DNA of 64,000 nucleotides from Vibrio sp. NTOU-M3. GTDB lineage: Bacteria > Pseudomonadota > Gammaproteobacteria > Enterobacterales > Vibrionaceae. The notes beneath the pieces are model-generated. The model saw nothing but the letters and a program-made list of their open reading frames with translations, was not told the origin of the DNA and made no database searches. The DNA lies in NCBI RefSeq assembly GCF_040869035.1, contig NZ_CP162100.1, forward strand, positions 1,860,001-1,924,000, in the 5' to 3' direction. The position numbers and the translations under genes are program-made. Positions 53,262 through 62,077 of this stretch are shown here, piece after piece (the first letter of the stretch is position 1; the number at the start of each line of letters is the position of its first letter).

Positions 53262-54539
53262 ATGACTAACAACGATACCACCGCGCACTATTTTGAGATG
53301 TTGGAAACTATCGGATCTGACGCTAAATCCGCGTCCAAGCTGCTTGCTCAAGCGGACGCTGAAGCAATTAATGCCACATTGCGCTCCATCGCCTCGGGGA
53401 TTAGAAGCAGAGTTGATGAGATTATTACTGCGAACCAAGTAGATATAGAAGCTGCGAAGGTGAGTGGTATGTCCTCAGCGATACTTGACCGTCTTTTCTT
53501 AGACCAAGCAAGGCTTCATGCTCTTGCGGACAGCATTGAGGCCATCGTAGAAATTGAGTCGCCCATTGGCAAAACGCTTTGGCAAAACGAAAGGCCAAAT
53601 GGGTTAAATATACTGCGCGTTGCCTGCCCTATCGGTGTGCTTGGAATGATTTATGAGTCTCGGCCAAACGTGACTGTTGATGCCGCCGCTCTGTGTTTAA
53701 AATCTCACAACGCCGTTGTCTTGCGATGCGGTTCCGACTGCTTCAACAGTTCATTGATACTTAGCAAAGTCATACAAGACGCATTGGTCTCAAATGAATT
53801 ACCCGCAGCCTGTGTCACTGTTATTCCGACTAAAAGCAGAGATGCCGTCACTGCCATGTTGTCGATGGATAAGTATATCGACATCATTATCCCTCGTGGA
53901 GGATACCGCCTCATCGAAAAAGTGGCTAATGAAGCAAAAATGCCAGTGCTAAGCCACTTGGACGGCATCTGTCATACCTATGTCGACAGTGACTGCGATC
54001 CGAAAATGGCACTCGATATCGTTCTCAATGCAAAACTCCGCAGAACAGGGATTTGTGGTGCCATGGAAACGCTGTTGTTTGACAAGTCATGCGATAGCAC
54101 TCTTGTTCAAGGCATTTTATCTGCGCTACTAGAAAATGGTTGCGAACTGGTTGGAGATGAGGATCTCGTTCAACTGAACCCTGCGCTTGGCGAGGCTACC
54201 GTTGCGGATTGGACGACGGAATATCTCGACAAAAAGCTGTCGTGTAAGTTCGTTGACGGTGTCAATGGGGCTATTGAGCATATCAACAGATTTGGTTCTG
54301 GTCATACTGATTGCGTTTTGACAAACAATGCTGACGTCGCAACTCGTTTCTTAAACCAAGTAGACAGCAGCATTGTCATGCATAACACATCTTCACAGTT
54401 TGCAGACGGTGGCGAGTTTGGCATGGGCGCAGAAATTGGTATATCTACAGGAAAAATTCATGCGAGGGGGCCTGTTGGCGTTGACCAATTATGTACATAC
54501 AAATATCACGTCATTGGGTCCGGACAAATAAGGGCCTAG
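53262..54539 (+). CDS. ProA-like gamma-glutamyl phosphate reductase paralogue
   Basis: The start is ATG 53262 with AAAGGA about 6 bp upstream (425 residues, usual for ProA). Motifs are CPIGVLGMIYESRPNVTVD, IIPRGGYRLIEKV, catalytic cysteine in LRRTGICGAMETLLFD near residue 263, and FGMGAEIGISTGKIHARGPV. ProA reduces gamma-glutamyl phosphate to glutamate semialdehyde, normally with ProB. No proB is adjacent, and the gene closes a biosynthetic operon. It likely makes an aldehyde on a glutamate-like intermediate, which could cyclise to a pyrroline. A housekeeping proBA pair is expected elsewhere. Confidence 0.88.
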   Translation: MTNNDTTAHYFEMLETIGSDAKSASKLLAQADAEAINATLRSIASGIRSRVDEIITANQVDIEAAKVSGMSSAILDRLFLDQARLHALADSIEAIVEIESPIGKTLWQNERPNGLNILRVACPIGVLGMIYESRPNVTVDAAALCLKSHNAVVLRCGSDCFNSSLILSKVIQDALVSNELPAACVTVIPTKSRDAVTAMLSMDKYIDIIIPRGGYRLIEKVANEAKMPVLSHLDGICHTYVDSDCDPKMALDIVLNAKLRRTGICGAMETLLFDKSCDSTLVQGILSALLENGCELVGDEDLVQLNPALGEATVADWTTEYLDKKLSCKFVDGVNGAIEHINRFGSGHTDCVLTNNADVATRFLNQVDSSIVMHNTSSQFADGGEFGMGAEIGISTGKIHARGPVGVDQLCTYKYHVIGSGQIRA

Positions 54540-54753
54540 CCGTTTACTTCTTGACAAAGAAATATAACAATACCTCATTTTAAGTAAGTTGCATCAACGG
54601 TACCTACTTACTCTCAATTATAATTTTTAGCAATGTGAACTTATTAGTTTTTTTGGAATACTTTTCTACTACTGATAAAGGAGCAATATATAAGAAAAGG
54701 TAGCGCAAAAATAACACCTACTCTATAACAATTAGATAAGGCTCAAAAACGGT

Positions 54754-54784
54754 GAAACCCCGATGTTGGTAGCATCGGGGTTTC
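54754..54784. terminator. Bidirectional terminator between the proA-like gene and rplY
   Basis: A 12-bp perfect stem GAAACCCCGATG / CATCGGGGTTTC with a 7-nt loop has AATTTTT on one side and CAAAAAC (T-run on the other strand) on the other. It serves both convergent transcripts. The rest of the 331-bp gap (54540-54870) holds no gene that I can see. Confidence 0.88.
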
Positions 54785-54870
54785 GAATTTTTAGATGTCT
54801 CGGTTGGTAAGGCCGATTATCTTATATGCAAAAGGTTTGGATTAAATCCAAATAATTCCTTGGTGGGGAA

Positions 54871-55149
54871 TTAGATACGGATGAAGTCCATGTGCTCAAC
54901 TTTTGGCTTGTAAGCGTGACGTTGAACGTCTTGTGGCTTAACTTTTACTTCAGCGCCGTCGATCACTAGAACGATACCTTCGTAGAACTCAGGTTTGTCC
55001 ATTTGGTTAACAACGTTGTCGTGGTTTAGAGCGATTGATACTGGCGCAGCCTCACCACCGTAAACGATAGCAGGGAATTGACCAGCGTGACGTAGGCGGC
55101 GGCTCGCACCTTTACCTAGTTCAGTACGTACTACTGCTTCAAATTTCAT
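54871..55149 (-). CDS. rplY: 50S ribosomal protein L25
   Basis: This 92-residue protein is the short form of L25 (E. coli 94): [20 protein letters not shown] at the N-terminus, ARQ-like [20 protein letters not shown] and [22 protein letters not shown]. It binds 5S rRNA. In V. cholerae, as I recall, it follows the PhoPQ-like pair closely, so the 27 kb between them here is accessory material. Confidence 0.97.
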   Translation of the reverse strand: MKFEAVVRTELGKGASRRLRHAGQFPAIVYGGEAAPVSIALNHDNVVNQMDKPEFYEGIVLVIDGAEVKVKPQDVQRHAYKPKVEHMDFIRI

Positions 55150-55591
55150 AGTATTACTCTCAAAAAATAGTAAAAAACTTCACGTCACAATGCGACCTTG
55201 TGATGTGGTATGGTTTCAACAAGTAATAAGTTATTACTGTCAAAACGAGCGCGGATACTATCATTCAATCAGCTCCAAAACAAGAGAAACTGGCAAAGGA
55301 AATCTCTTTTAACACTGTGTTTTGACTCTTTGTGCTAACAAAGTAATCAAAGAGTCGGTTTTGACTATTTTTAGACCACCTGCTCAGTGTTAAATTTCTC
55401 CCACAACCTCGCAGCTCTCAACCTCATATTTATTCAATTCCCCTCTCCTCATGGCCCATTCCACCCAATATTAATCGGGTTCAAATATGAGAAAAACATC
55501 ATTACTTATATCAAATATTTGAAGCACCCCGTGGAAATGGTTACCTTCCTTCGCGAAAGTAAACGTAACAGTAATCACTATCATTTGCATT
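55150..55591. promoter_or_regulatory. rplY leader and divergent promoter region
   Basis: This 442-bp gap holds a 17-bp perfect palindrome AGTAATAAGTTATTACT (55222-55238) in the presumed rplY leader, and a stem-loop GACTCTTTG / CAAAGAGTC (55324-55332, 55348-55356). Promoters for rplY and the rightward lipoprotein gene must lie here. No convincing coding frame is present. Confidence 0.45.
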
Positions 55592-57952
55592 ATGAAAAAC
55601 AAAATAAAATTACATTCAGTGGTTGTCACGCAAGCCGTGATAATTAGCTCACTTGCTCTCCTTTCTGGCTGCCATGATCACACCACCTCTTCTCAACCTG
55701 TTGACGTAATCCCACCAGAAAAACCAGCCGAAACTCAACATAGTTTCTTGTTTCGCGCACATGTTGATCACAACGAAGCTGCTGGTAGCGACTATGTCAT
55801 TCAACAACCTCAAACCAACTGGACGCTAAGTGGAACGGTTGACAATTCCGGGGAAATACAAGCGGTGATCCCACCCGGAGTTGCGTTAGACTCCCCTCTT
55901 CAAGTTTCGGTAGCGATGAGTGTCGATACCTATAAATACCTTAGTGAGGATGTTGATACCCTAGAAACCATCTCTGAGCGTAAGGAGATGTCTCGCTCGG
56001 CAAAGCCCAATGCATATCGCGATAATGAAGTTGGCACTCCCCTTGCTCAAATCACGTTACAATCCACCGCAGAATACGCGCTTGCCGATAAGAACTTCGA
56101 TCAAGCCTTATCTGACGAAGAAATTGCGCAAATGACATCGGATAGTGCACTTGGTTCCTATCAACTGAATGTGCAAGACCTCATGGTCGCGACGGAGGTT
56201 ATCCACCAGCACCCGTCCAAGCTCTACTATCCATCGAGCTATGACATGATGGCAGACTTCGTGAAAGATGAAGCTGTAAAACGTGCGTTTTTCGCCACAA
56301 ACAGTGATGAGATCCATCAGGCGAAACGAGATCTGTTTAACATCGAGGAACCAGAGAACCCTGAGTCAACCAGTTTTCTGCGTTTAGATGAACGCGCATG
56401 GCCGATACAAGCGCAAACACAGAGCTATCAGGAAACGCCTTGGACCTGTGTTGACGATATTCGCCGAGTCTCCAGCCGTGATTATGGTACGCGCCTTTGG
56501 TATTCGAACAATGATTCTGTGGCGGACATTGATGCTGACACAGCCGCAAACTTAGTGTCTTCCATCAACCAATCGTACCTATGTCAGGTAAACAATTGGA
56601 AACTTCCAACTGTTAAAGAGCTAAGTAAGTTGTTTAAAGAAGCAGAGTTTGGTTTTCCCCTAACATTCCCTGCAGTAAACGGTCAGAGTAATTTTTGGGT
56701 TGTCGATGAAAATCATGAGATTGCGATTGCTAATGTCAACTCTGGAGCACTTCAAATCTCCCCTGCAACCAGAGAAGATAAAGCTCAAATATTGCTCCAC
56801 AGCTTCACCCCTTATGAAATGTGGTTCAATATTCCTGCCACGGATACTCCTGTGGATATAGCCAAGTTGCGAGCCGATTACAGCCAAGATCCTTCACAAT
56901 GGCCCGCTCCTACGGTTGATGACGGTGTCGCATGGCAAGAGCTAGGATTAAAGCCAGCGGTACCTTTTCCTCAAGACAATCCATATTCCAGTGAAAAAGT
57001 TGCGTTAGGGAAAAAACTGTTTTTTGACCCACGGCTTTCAAAAGATAATTCACTTTCTTGTGCCAGCTGTCACGATCCTGCTAAAGGATGGGCTGATGGG
57101 ATAAGACAAGCGGTCGGAATTAACGGGCAGAAAGGACCACGCAATACACCGACGATCATCAATACAGCTTATTATCAAACGCTATTTCTAGATGGCCGAG
57201 TCGCGTCCTTGGAAGAACAATCACTCCACCCAATTGCGAACCCGATTGAAATGGGACTTCCTCATAATGAGCTGGTGACGAAGCTGGATGATGCCGCTGA
57301 ATACGCCCCACTGTTTGAAGCTGCATTCGGCGATAATGTGATCACTTTAGATCGAATTGCGAAAGCAATTGCCACGTTTGAACGTACAATCATTAGCAAA
57401 GAAAGCGACTTTGACCGTTTTCTAAAAGGCGACGCTACTGCTTTAAATGATGAGCAGCTACATGGATTGCATTTGTACCGAACAAAAGCACGTTGTATGA
57501 ACTGTCACAGCGGCCCAATGATGAGTAACCAGCAATTCGAGAACATTGGATTAACTTATTACGGTCGTAGCCTTGAAGACAGAGGTCGCTTCAACGTGAC
57601 TTATCGCCCTGAAGACATGGGCAAGTTCCGTGTACCTATGCTAAGAGACATCAAAGCCACTGACCCAACTACACACCTTGGTTTGTTTAAGCTTGCCACG
57701 GTGATCCCAAAAGCCGACCGTGTCGTTGGTTTATTAGCGATGTATAACAATGGGATGACGCGAAATCGCAGTGGTAACTTCCCTCAATACGCTGGAAAAT
57801 ATGACAAAAACTTCCCTGAAGTGTCACCTTTAATTCAACGTCTGGGTATGACAGACAAGGAGTTAATGGCACTGAATGCTTTCATGTCAGCAGTCTCTAG
57901 CGATGTGCGCACAGACAGTGCTTCTGCCGAAGAAATGGGCATCGCTCACTAG
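55592..57952 (+). CDS. Large lipoprotein: DUF1566 domain fused to dihaem cytochrome c peroxidase/MauG-like domain
   Basis: This 786-residue protein has a lipobox (SSLALLSGC, Cys at about 27). Residues 30-270 are unlike known domains. Residues 285-410 form a DUF1566-like module (LCQVNNWKLPTVKELSKLF). From about 460 there is a dihaem peroxidase domain with PFPQDNPYSSEKVALGKKLFFD, haem motifs CASCH (about 490) and CMNCH (about 635), and IEMGLPHNELV. Common dihaem peroxidases are about 330-470 residues, so this is an unusually long fusion. It would reduce peroxide or oxidise a partner in the periplasm, anchored to a membrane. Confidence 0.85.
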   Translation: MKNKIKLHSVVVTQAVIISSLALLSGCHDHTTSSQPVDVIPPEKPAETQHSFLFRAHVDHNEAAGSDYVIQQPQTNWTLSGTVDNSGEIQAVIPPGVALDSPLQVSVAMSVDTYKYLSEDVDTLETISERKEMSRSAKPNAYRDNEVGTPLAQITLQSTAEYALADKNFDQALSDEEIAQMTSDSALGSYQLNVQDLMVATEVIHQHPSKLYYPSSYDMMADFVKDEAVKRAFFATNSDEIHQAKRDLFNIEEPENPESTSFLRLDERAWPIQAQTQSYQETPWTCVDDIRRVSSRDYGTRLWYSNNDSVADIDADTAANLVSSINQSYLCQVNNWKLPTVKELSKLFKEAEFGFPLTFPAVNGQSNFWVVDENHEIAIANVNSGALQISPATREDKAQILLHSFTPYEMWFNIPATDTPVDIAKLRADYSQDPSQWPAPTVDDGVAWQELGLKPAVPFPQDNPYSSEKVALGKKLFFDPRLSKDNSLSCASCHDPAKGWADGIRQAVGINGQKGPRNTPTIINTAYYQTLFLDGRVASLEEQSLHPIANPIEMGLPHNELVTKLDDAAEYAPLFEAAFGDNVITLDRIAKAIATFERTIISKESDFDRFLKGDATALNDEQLHGLHLYRTKARCMNCHSGPMMSNQQFENIGLTYYGRSLEDRGRFNVTYRPEDMGKFRVPMLRDIKATDPTTHLGLFKLATVIPKADRVVGLLAMYNNGMTRNRSGNFPQYAGKYDKNFPEVSPLIQRLGMTDKELMALNAFMSAVSSDVRTDSASAEEMGIAH

Positions 57953-58028
57953 TCCAATAGAGAGAGTTCAAAATACAGGGCAACGTGCCACAGACTATCA
58001 GACAATAACGGCATATTAAGCGGTAAAG

Positions 58029-58058
58029 AAAACAGCCATGGATCATCATGGCTGTTTT
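58029..58058. terminator. Bidirectional intrinsic terminator
   Basis: A 12-bp perfect stem AAAACAGCCATG / CATGGCTGTTTT with a 6-nt loop lies between the convergent peroxidase-like and ybjQ-like genes. Confidence 0.85.
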
Positions 58059-58077
58059 GATCTTGAGTTAGGCCTAC

Positions 58078-58398
58078 TTATTTGAAACGAACGGCGGTAC
58101 CGCTGACACTTACCATCATCATGCTGCCACCCTGCCCAACGACCTCATAATCGATATCGATACCAACAATACCATCGGCACCAAGCTCTTTTGCTCTCGC
58201 TTCCATTTCATCAAAAGCAATTTGACGTGCTTTCCCCATTTCACGTTCATACGCTCCGGAGCGCCCGCCAACTACATCGCGAATCGCACCAAATAAGTCT
58301 TTAAAAATATTGGCACCAAGAATGGCTTCACCCACAACCACATCGAGGTATTGGTCAATTTGTTTTCCGTCCACAGTGGATGTTGTTGTCTTGAGCAT
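58078..58398 (-). CDS. YbjQ/UPF0145 family protein
   Basis: This 106-residue protein is a full-length Ybj[21 protein letters not shown], the middle [20 protein letters not shown] and the end [19 protein letters not shown]. The family forms a pentameric ring fold once called a heavy-metal-binding domain. Its function is unknown. Confidence 0.93.
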   Translation of the reverse strand: MLKTTTSTVDGKQIDQYLDVVVGEAILGANIFKDLFGAIRDVVGGRSGAYEREMGKARQIAFDEMEARAKELGADGIVGIDIDYEVVGQGGSMMMVSVSGTAVRFK

Positions 58399-58430
58399 TG
58401 TGACTCCTTATGTATGGCTGAGAACCATCA

Positions 58431-58901
58431 CTAGTTAAAGATTATCTCTGTTGTTACGTCTGTTTTTACTGAGTTCGCAATAAAACAGTTTTCGTGAGCG
58501 ACATGGTGCATTTTCTCCAGCTGCTCGTACGTCGGTTTACGCTCGCCAGAAAAACGAATACTTGGACGCAGTGCAACCTTTGTCACTGCGGTTTTTCCAT
58601 TTTCATCGGGTTCTAATACTCCGACCGCACTATCAACATATTGTTCAACCACATAATTTCTTTTGGCTGCAATCGATAAGAACACCAACATATGACAGCT
58701 TGATAAGGCCGCAATAAATGCCTCTTCAGGATCCACATTTTCTTCCACCGACAAGGGTAATGGGACGATATGAGGCGATGCAGAAGCCGGTACAATCACG
58801 CCACCATCAAACTCCCATTGGTGTGCTCGACTGTATTTATTATCTGTAAAAGTTTCTGCGGCTTGACGCTGCCAACTGACCACCGCCGTGTATTCTGACA
58901 T
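58431..58901 (-). CDS. OsmC-family peroxiredoxin-like protein
   Basis: The start is ATG 58899-58901 with AGGAAAGGA 4-5 bp upstream (156 residues); the frame extends to 58937. The two redox cysteines are present in AALSSCHMLVFLSIA near residue 76 and HENCFIANSVKTDV near residue 140. OsmC/Ohr proteins reduce organic hydroperoxides. The subfamily here is closer to OsmC/YhfA-like than Ohr by eye. Confidence 0.9.
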   Translation of the reverse strand: MSEYTAVVSWQRQAAETFTDNKYSRAHQWEFDGGVIVPASASPHIVPLPLSVEENVDPEEAFIAALSSCHMLVFLSIAAKRNYVVEQYVDSAVGVLEPDENGKTAVTKVALRPSIRFSGERKPTYEQLEKMHHVAHENCFIANSVKTDVTTEIIFN

Positions 58902-58933
58902 AGTCCTTTCCTTAGACACGTTGTACAAAGACA

Positions 58934-58960
58934 ACAAAGGCAGGTAAAACCTGCCTTTGT
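58934..58960 (-). terminator. Hairpin after the PilZ gene
   Basis: ACAAAGGCAGGT / ACCTGCCTTTGT forms a 12-bp perfect stem with a 3-nt loop, 11 bp beyond the PilZ stop. The following T content is modest. Confidence 0.7.
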
Positions 58961-58971
58961 GTTAATTATGA

Positions 58972-59334
58972 TTATGCTGCTTGCTGACGAAGTCGAGCGA
59001 AATAGGATGGGTATTTCTGACGTATACGGCGCTGCTCTTCTACCATATTTTTGAAGCTTGGCCCTTTTGAAAGCTGAAGGATCACTTCATCTTTGTCAAA
59101 ACGTAGTATGGCCCCTTCAAAGTGAATGGTCCGATTACCAGATAAACTTAACTTACCAGACAGGCTCAGCCCTCGATAGAGTGCAGGTAAATCCCCCATT
59201 AGCACTCTTAGCCCTTTCTCAGAAACTTCCGTTACAGAGAACAAACGCTCTTCAATTCGAACATACGGACGTGCTCGGCGAGGGTATTTCAACCGATAAT
59301 ACTGTCGCTTTTGCTCAAATGACATTTCACTCAT
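58972..59334 (-). CDS. PilZ-domain protein
   Basis: The start is ATG 59332-59334 with AGGAG about 9 bp upstream (120 residues); another ATG is three codons in. The cyclic-di-GMP motif RxxxR is seen in KRQYYRLKYP. The second motif reads EVSEKG, where the consensus is D/NxSxxG, so the first residue is glutamate. It may bind cyclic-di-GMP weakly or not at all. It is a single-domain protein with no clear partner nearby. Confidence 0.85.
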   Translation of the reverse strand: MSEMSFEQKRQYYRLKYPRRARPYVRIEERLFSVTEVSEKGLRVLMGDLPALYRGLSLSGKLSLSGNRTIHFEGAILRFDKDEVILQLSKGPSFKNMVEEQRRIRQKYPSYFARLRQQAA

Positions 59335-59621
59335 GCCTGATGACTCCTTTCCGCACCGCTCCAAACGAACGTTGAAATATAAATGCGTTTAATACTCTTT
59401 AATTCTAAACCAGTTAACTATAAGTATCGACAATTGAATTAACAACTTTAAATTCATGTGTAAAATCATGAAGCTTGAACAGCAATCAGAGGTTCAACAG
59501 TGCCTTCAGACCAAGCAACAGACCATAAAACTATAAAGTATAATCTTCGTGCTACAATTCACTTTACTTGTGCCAGATTAGCCCTAAAATCGAACATCTT
59601 TCCCTCTTATATTTGAACACC

Positions 59622-60521
59622 ATGAACAATCCACGCCTTGGAAACTCAATGGCAGCTTTCTCCTTTGTCTTGTGGGGATTGTTACCATTGTATTACCAGT
59701 TTCTTCCTCAAGCAGCGACAGACGAACTGCTAGCGGTAAGATTACTTGCTTCTGTGCCTTTCGGTGCATTGATTGTTTTGTTAATCACAAAAAAACTGCC
59801 CGATTTCAAAAAGATTTGGGCCAACAAGCAGGCATTAAAGCTGACATTTCTTGCCAGCTCGCTTATGTCTATTTCTTGGGCTGCATTTACTTGGGCGATG
59901 ACTCATGACCGAGTGATTGACGCAAGTCTTGGATTTTTCATCAGTCCAATCACTATGATTGCGCTTGGCGTTCTTGTATTAGGTGAACATCTTTCCCTCG
60001 GCAAACGTGTCGCTTTGGTTTTAGCGACCGTTGGGCTTGGATATCAGGTTTACCAATACGGTCAAGTACCTGTGATTGCGCTATTAATGGCGGTATTTTT
60101 TACGTTATACGGTTGGTATAAGAGGAAAATCACTTACGACTGGAGCACATGTTTATTTGTTGAAGCGCTCGTGCTCGCACCATTTGCACTTGCTTACATG
60201 ACATACAAGTCATACACCTTTGGCGCAGAATCCCTATCCCAAGGGTGGGAAGTATTTGCACTATATATAGGAGCTGCCCCTGCAACGCTCATTCCTCTGG
60301 TGTTTTACTCCATCGCTATACGTATGACGGACATGTCAAATGTTGGCCTGATGCAATATATCGAACCATCAATCCAGTTCTTACTCGCTGTATTTATATT
60401 TGGTGAGATTTTCGATGAAGTGAAATTAATCAGTTTTTCAATGATTTGGGCTGGTTTATTTCTGATTGTGATCGAAGCAATTATCCGCCGAGCAAAACGC
60501 AACGCACGAAACTCGACCTGA
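59622..60521 (+). CDS. rarD: RarD-type EamA transporter
   Basis: The preferred start is ATG 59622 (MNNPRLGNSMAAF, 299 residues); the frame opens at 59568 with poor sequence and no good ribosome site is seen for either. The ten-helix protein carries the RarD signatures FVLWGLLPLYYQFLP, NWAAFTWA-type SWAAFTWAMTHDRVIDASLG, and APATLIPLVFYSIAIRMTDM. The substrate is not established for this group. Confidence 0.9.
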   Translation: MNNPRLGNSMAAFSFVLWGLLPLYYQFLPQAATDELLAVRLLASVPFGALIVLLITKKLPDFKKIWANKQALKLTFLASSLMSISWAAFTWAMTHDRVIDASLGFFISPITMIALGVLVLGEHLSLGKRVALVLATVGLGYQVYQYGQVPVIALLMAVFFTLYGWYKRKITYDWSTCLFVEALVLAPFALAYMTYKSYTFGAESLSQGWEVFALYIGAAPATLIPLVFYSIAIRMTDMSNVGLMQYIEPSIQFLLAVFIFGEIFDEVKLISFSMIWAGLFLIVIEAIIRRAKRNARNST

Positions 60522-60551
60522 CATTTATCGTTACAAATGACAAATATGAAC

Positions 60552-60619
60552 TTTATGTGACAGTGCTGTGGCACATAAAATTAGCTAATTATCTGGATAA
60601 TATTATCTTTTATCCAGAT
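60552..60619. other. Two tandem inverted repeats after rarD
   Basis: TTTATGTG / CACATAAA (60552-60559, 60572-60579) and ATCTGGATAA / TTATCCAGAT (60591-60600, 60610-60619) lie between rarD and the next gene. One may terminate rarD transcription. The first is too widely spaced for a CRP site. Confidence 0.45.
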
Positions 60620-60752
60620 TTAGTTTCAATAACTGGTCACATTTTAATCTCGAAAAAGAAAATTTATCTAAACCGCCCTCTAAACAGGTTGACGTTTTAC
60701 CTCTCTAGTCCTAATTTTTCCTATTAGTCATTCCAACTAGGAGGGTCATTAC

Positions 60753-60974
60753 ATGAAACGTGCAAGCAACACTTATCGTCTTCAACTCATTAAAGAAGTC
60801 GCGGTAAGACAAGAGCGGTTAAGTAGTGGCGATCCGATGGCTAGTTATATTCAAGAGCTGTTGGACTCCAAACCGGAATGCGAGCAAAACATTGAGCAAA
60901 ATAATCGCTTTGTAGGGAACCATTTCGATGACCATGCTGGTGGCTGGGTTAGCGATAAATGGGGCTTGAAGTAA
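60753..60974 (+). CDS. Small protein of unknown function (73 residues)
   Basis: This 73-residue gene starts behind a very good ribosome site (AGGAGGG, 7 bp spacing). It is hydrophilic, with an N-terminal helix (TYRLQLIKEVAVRQERLSS) and a polar end with HFDDHAGGWVSDKWG. No signal peptide or membrane segment is present. I do not recognise the family. It is convergent with a DUF1289 gene 14 bp away. Confidence 0.75.
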   Translation: MKRASNTYRLQLIKEVAVRQERLSSGDPMASYIQELLDSKPECEQNIEQNNRFVGNHFDDHAGGWVSDKWGLK

Positions 60975-60988
60975 GCGTTGAAGCTGCT

Positions 60989-61237
60989 TTAAAAAAGGTC
61001 TTGTTGAGGATTTTGTGGCTCTGGAGACATTTCTGGAGCCGATTTGCCTTGCGCGATTTTTCGGCGATAACGCTGACGGCATAGCTTTATCACATGTAGC
61101 TGCTGAGCTGGCGTCATCTCCAACCATTGGAAACGTTCTTCACGCTTGCGCATGCAGCCCTGACAGTAGCCTTTTTCGTCTACTGTACAAACACCTACAC
61201 AAGGGTTAGGGACAGTAAAAAACTCGAGCTGCTCCAT
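60989..61237 (-). CDS. DUF1289 family Cys-rich small protein
   Basis: This 82-residue protein has the DUF1289 motif PNPCVGVCTVDEKGYCQGCMR with four cysteines that could bind a metal, then WLEMTPAQQLHVIKLCRQR. The function is unknown. Confidence 0.9.
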   Translation of the reverse strand: MEQLEFFTVPNPCVGVCTVDEKGYCQGCMRKREERFQWLEMTPAQQLHVIKLCRQRYRRKIAQGKSAPEMSPEPQNPQQDLF

Positions 61238-61438
61238 GCTTGCCTCTTACTATTTAAACCGTATAGCTAAGTTATACAATACCCATAAATTAAATGTAAT
61301 CAATACTTTGAATATTTCCATAGTCATAAACTATGACTTTACGCTGACAAAAACACTGTTTTATTAACTATATAATGCGCCCATTAACAGCCAAACTATC
61401 GATTTGGCAGTGGTTTCCAAATACTGGAGTTTATTAAT

Positions 61439-61885
61439 ATGAAGCTTAGTTCAAAAACATTACTTGCAGCAATCACACTACCTGTACTGATGACAGCGTG
61501 CGCAAGCAATGGAGGCGATGTGAAACAAATTACAGCTCAAGATCTACAACACCATAACTGGGAACTCGTCAGCATTGATGGCAAAGCAATCGAAACTAGC
61601 GAACGCCAAAAAGCACCTCGCCTTGAAGTTGGCGAAAAGATGACGGCAAACGGCAACGCAGGTTGTAACAACTTCTTTGGCCAAGCAGAGCTTAAAAACA
61701 ACCAATTCCGCATTGAAAAAATGGGCATGACCATGAAGATGTGTATTGGTGACATCATGGACGTAGAGCAAACTGTGGCAAACACTCTAATGGAATGGAG
61801 TGACATGACCCTAACTAAAGACGGGTTGGTGCTTAAGAATGATGCACACACATTGACATTTAAACTGAACGACTGGAAAAACTAA
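61439..61885 (+). CDS. META-domain (HslJ-like) lipoprotein
   Basis: This 148-residue protein has a lipoprotein signal peptide (LLAAITLPVLMTACASN, lipobox MTAC). The META domain has HHNWELVSIDGKAIE, the conserved ANGNAGCNNFFGQAEL, and MGMTMKMCIGDIMDVEQTVANTL. HslJ in E. coli is linked to heat shock and novobiocin resistance. An envelope-stress role is likely. Confidence 0.9.
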   Translation: MKLSSKTLLAAITLPVLMTACASNGGDVKQITAQDLQHHNWELVSIDGKAIETSERQKAPRLEVGEKMTANGNAGCNNFFGQAELKNNQFRIEKMGMTMKMCIGDIMDVEQTVANTLMEWSDMTLTKDGLVLKNDAHTLTFKLNDWKN

Positions 61886-61901
61886 GTCGCTCATTCCTCT
61901 T

Positions 61902-61929
61902 AAAAAAGCAGCCAATGGCTGCTTTTTTT
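61902..61929 (+). terminator. Intrinsic terminator after the META-domain gene
   Basis: GCAGCC-AAT-GGCTGC stem within AAAAAA...TTTTTTT, 17 bp after the stop. Confidence 0.9.
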
Positions 61930-62077
61930 GTGCCCGCATGCCGGACTTTTAAACAAACAGATAACAAATAGACCTATTAGTTAAAAAAAAGCAAAAATTT
62001 ACGTCATAATGAATAGATTACGGACGAAGTCCGGTCTACAACAAAAGTTACCGAATTTATTCATGGAAAGGATCATT

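Noticed and set aside
53262..54539. Housekeeping proline biosynthesis proA
   Set aside because: No proB next to it, and it is the last gene of a biosynthetic operon; treated as a paralogue, though uniqueness in the genome cannot be checked here.
55387..55647. 86-codon plus-strand frame upstream of the dihaem lipoprotein
   Set aside because: Overlaps the lipoprotein signal peptide, lacks a ribosome site and resembles no protein.
60552..60579. CRP-like site TTATGTG...CACATAA after rarD
   Set aside because: The half-sites are 12 bp apart instead of 6, so it is treated only as an inverted repeat.
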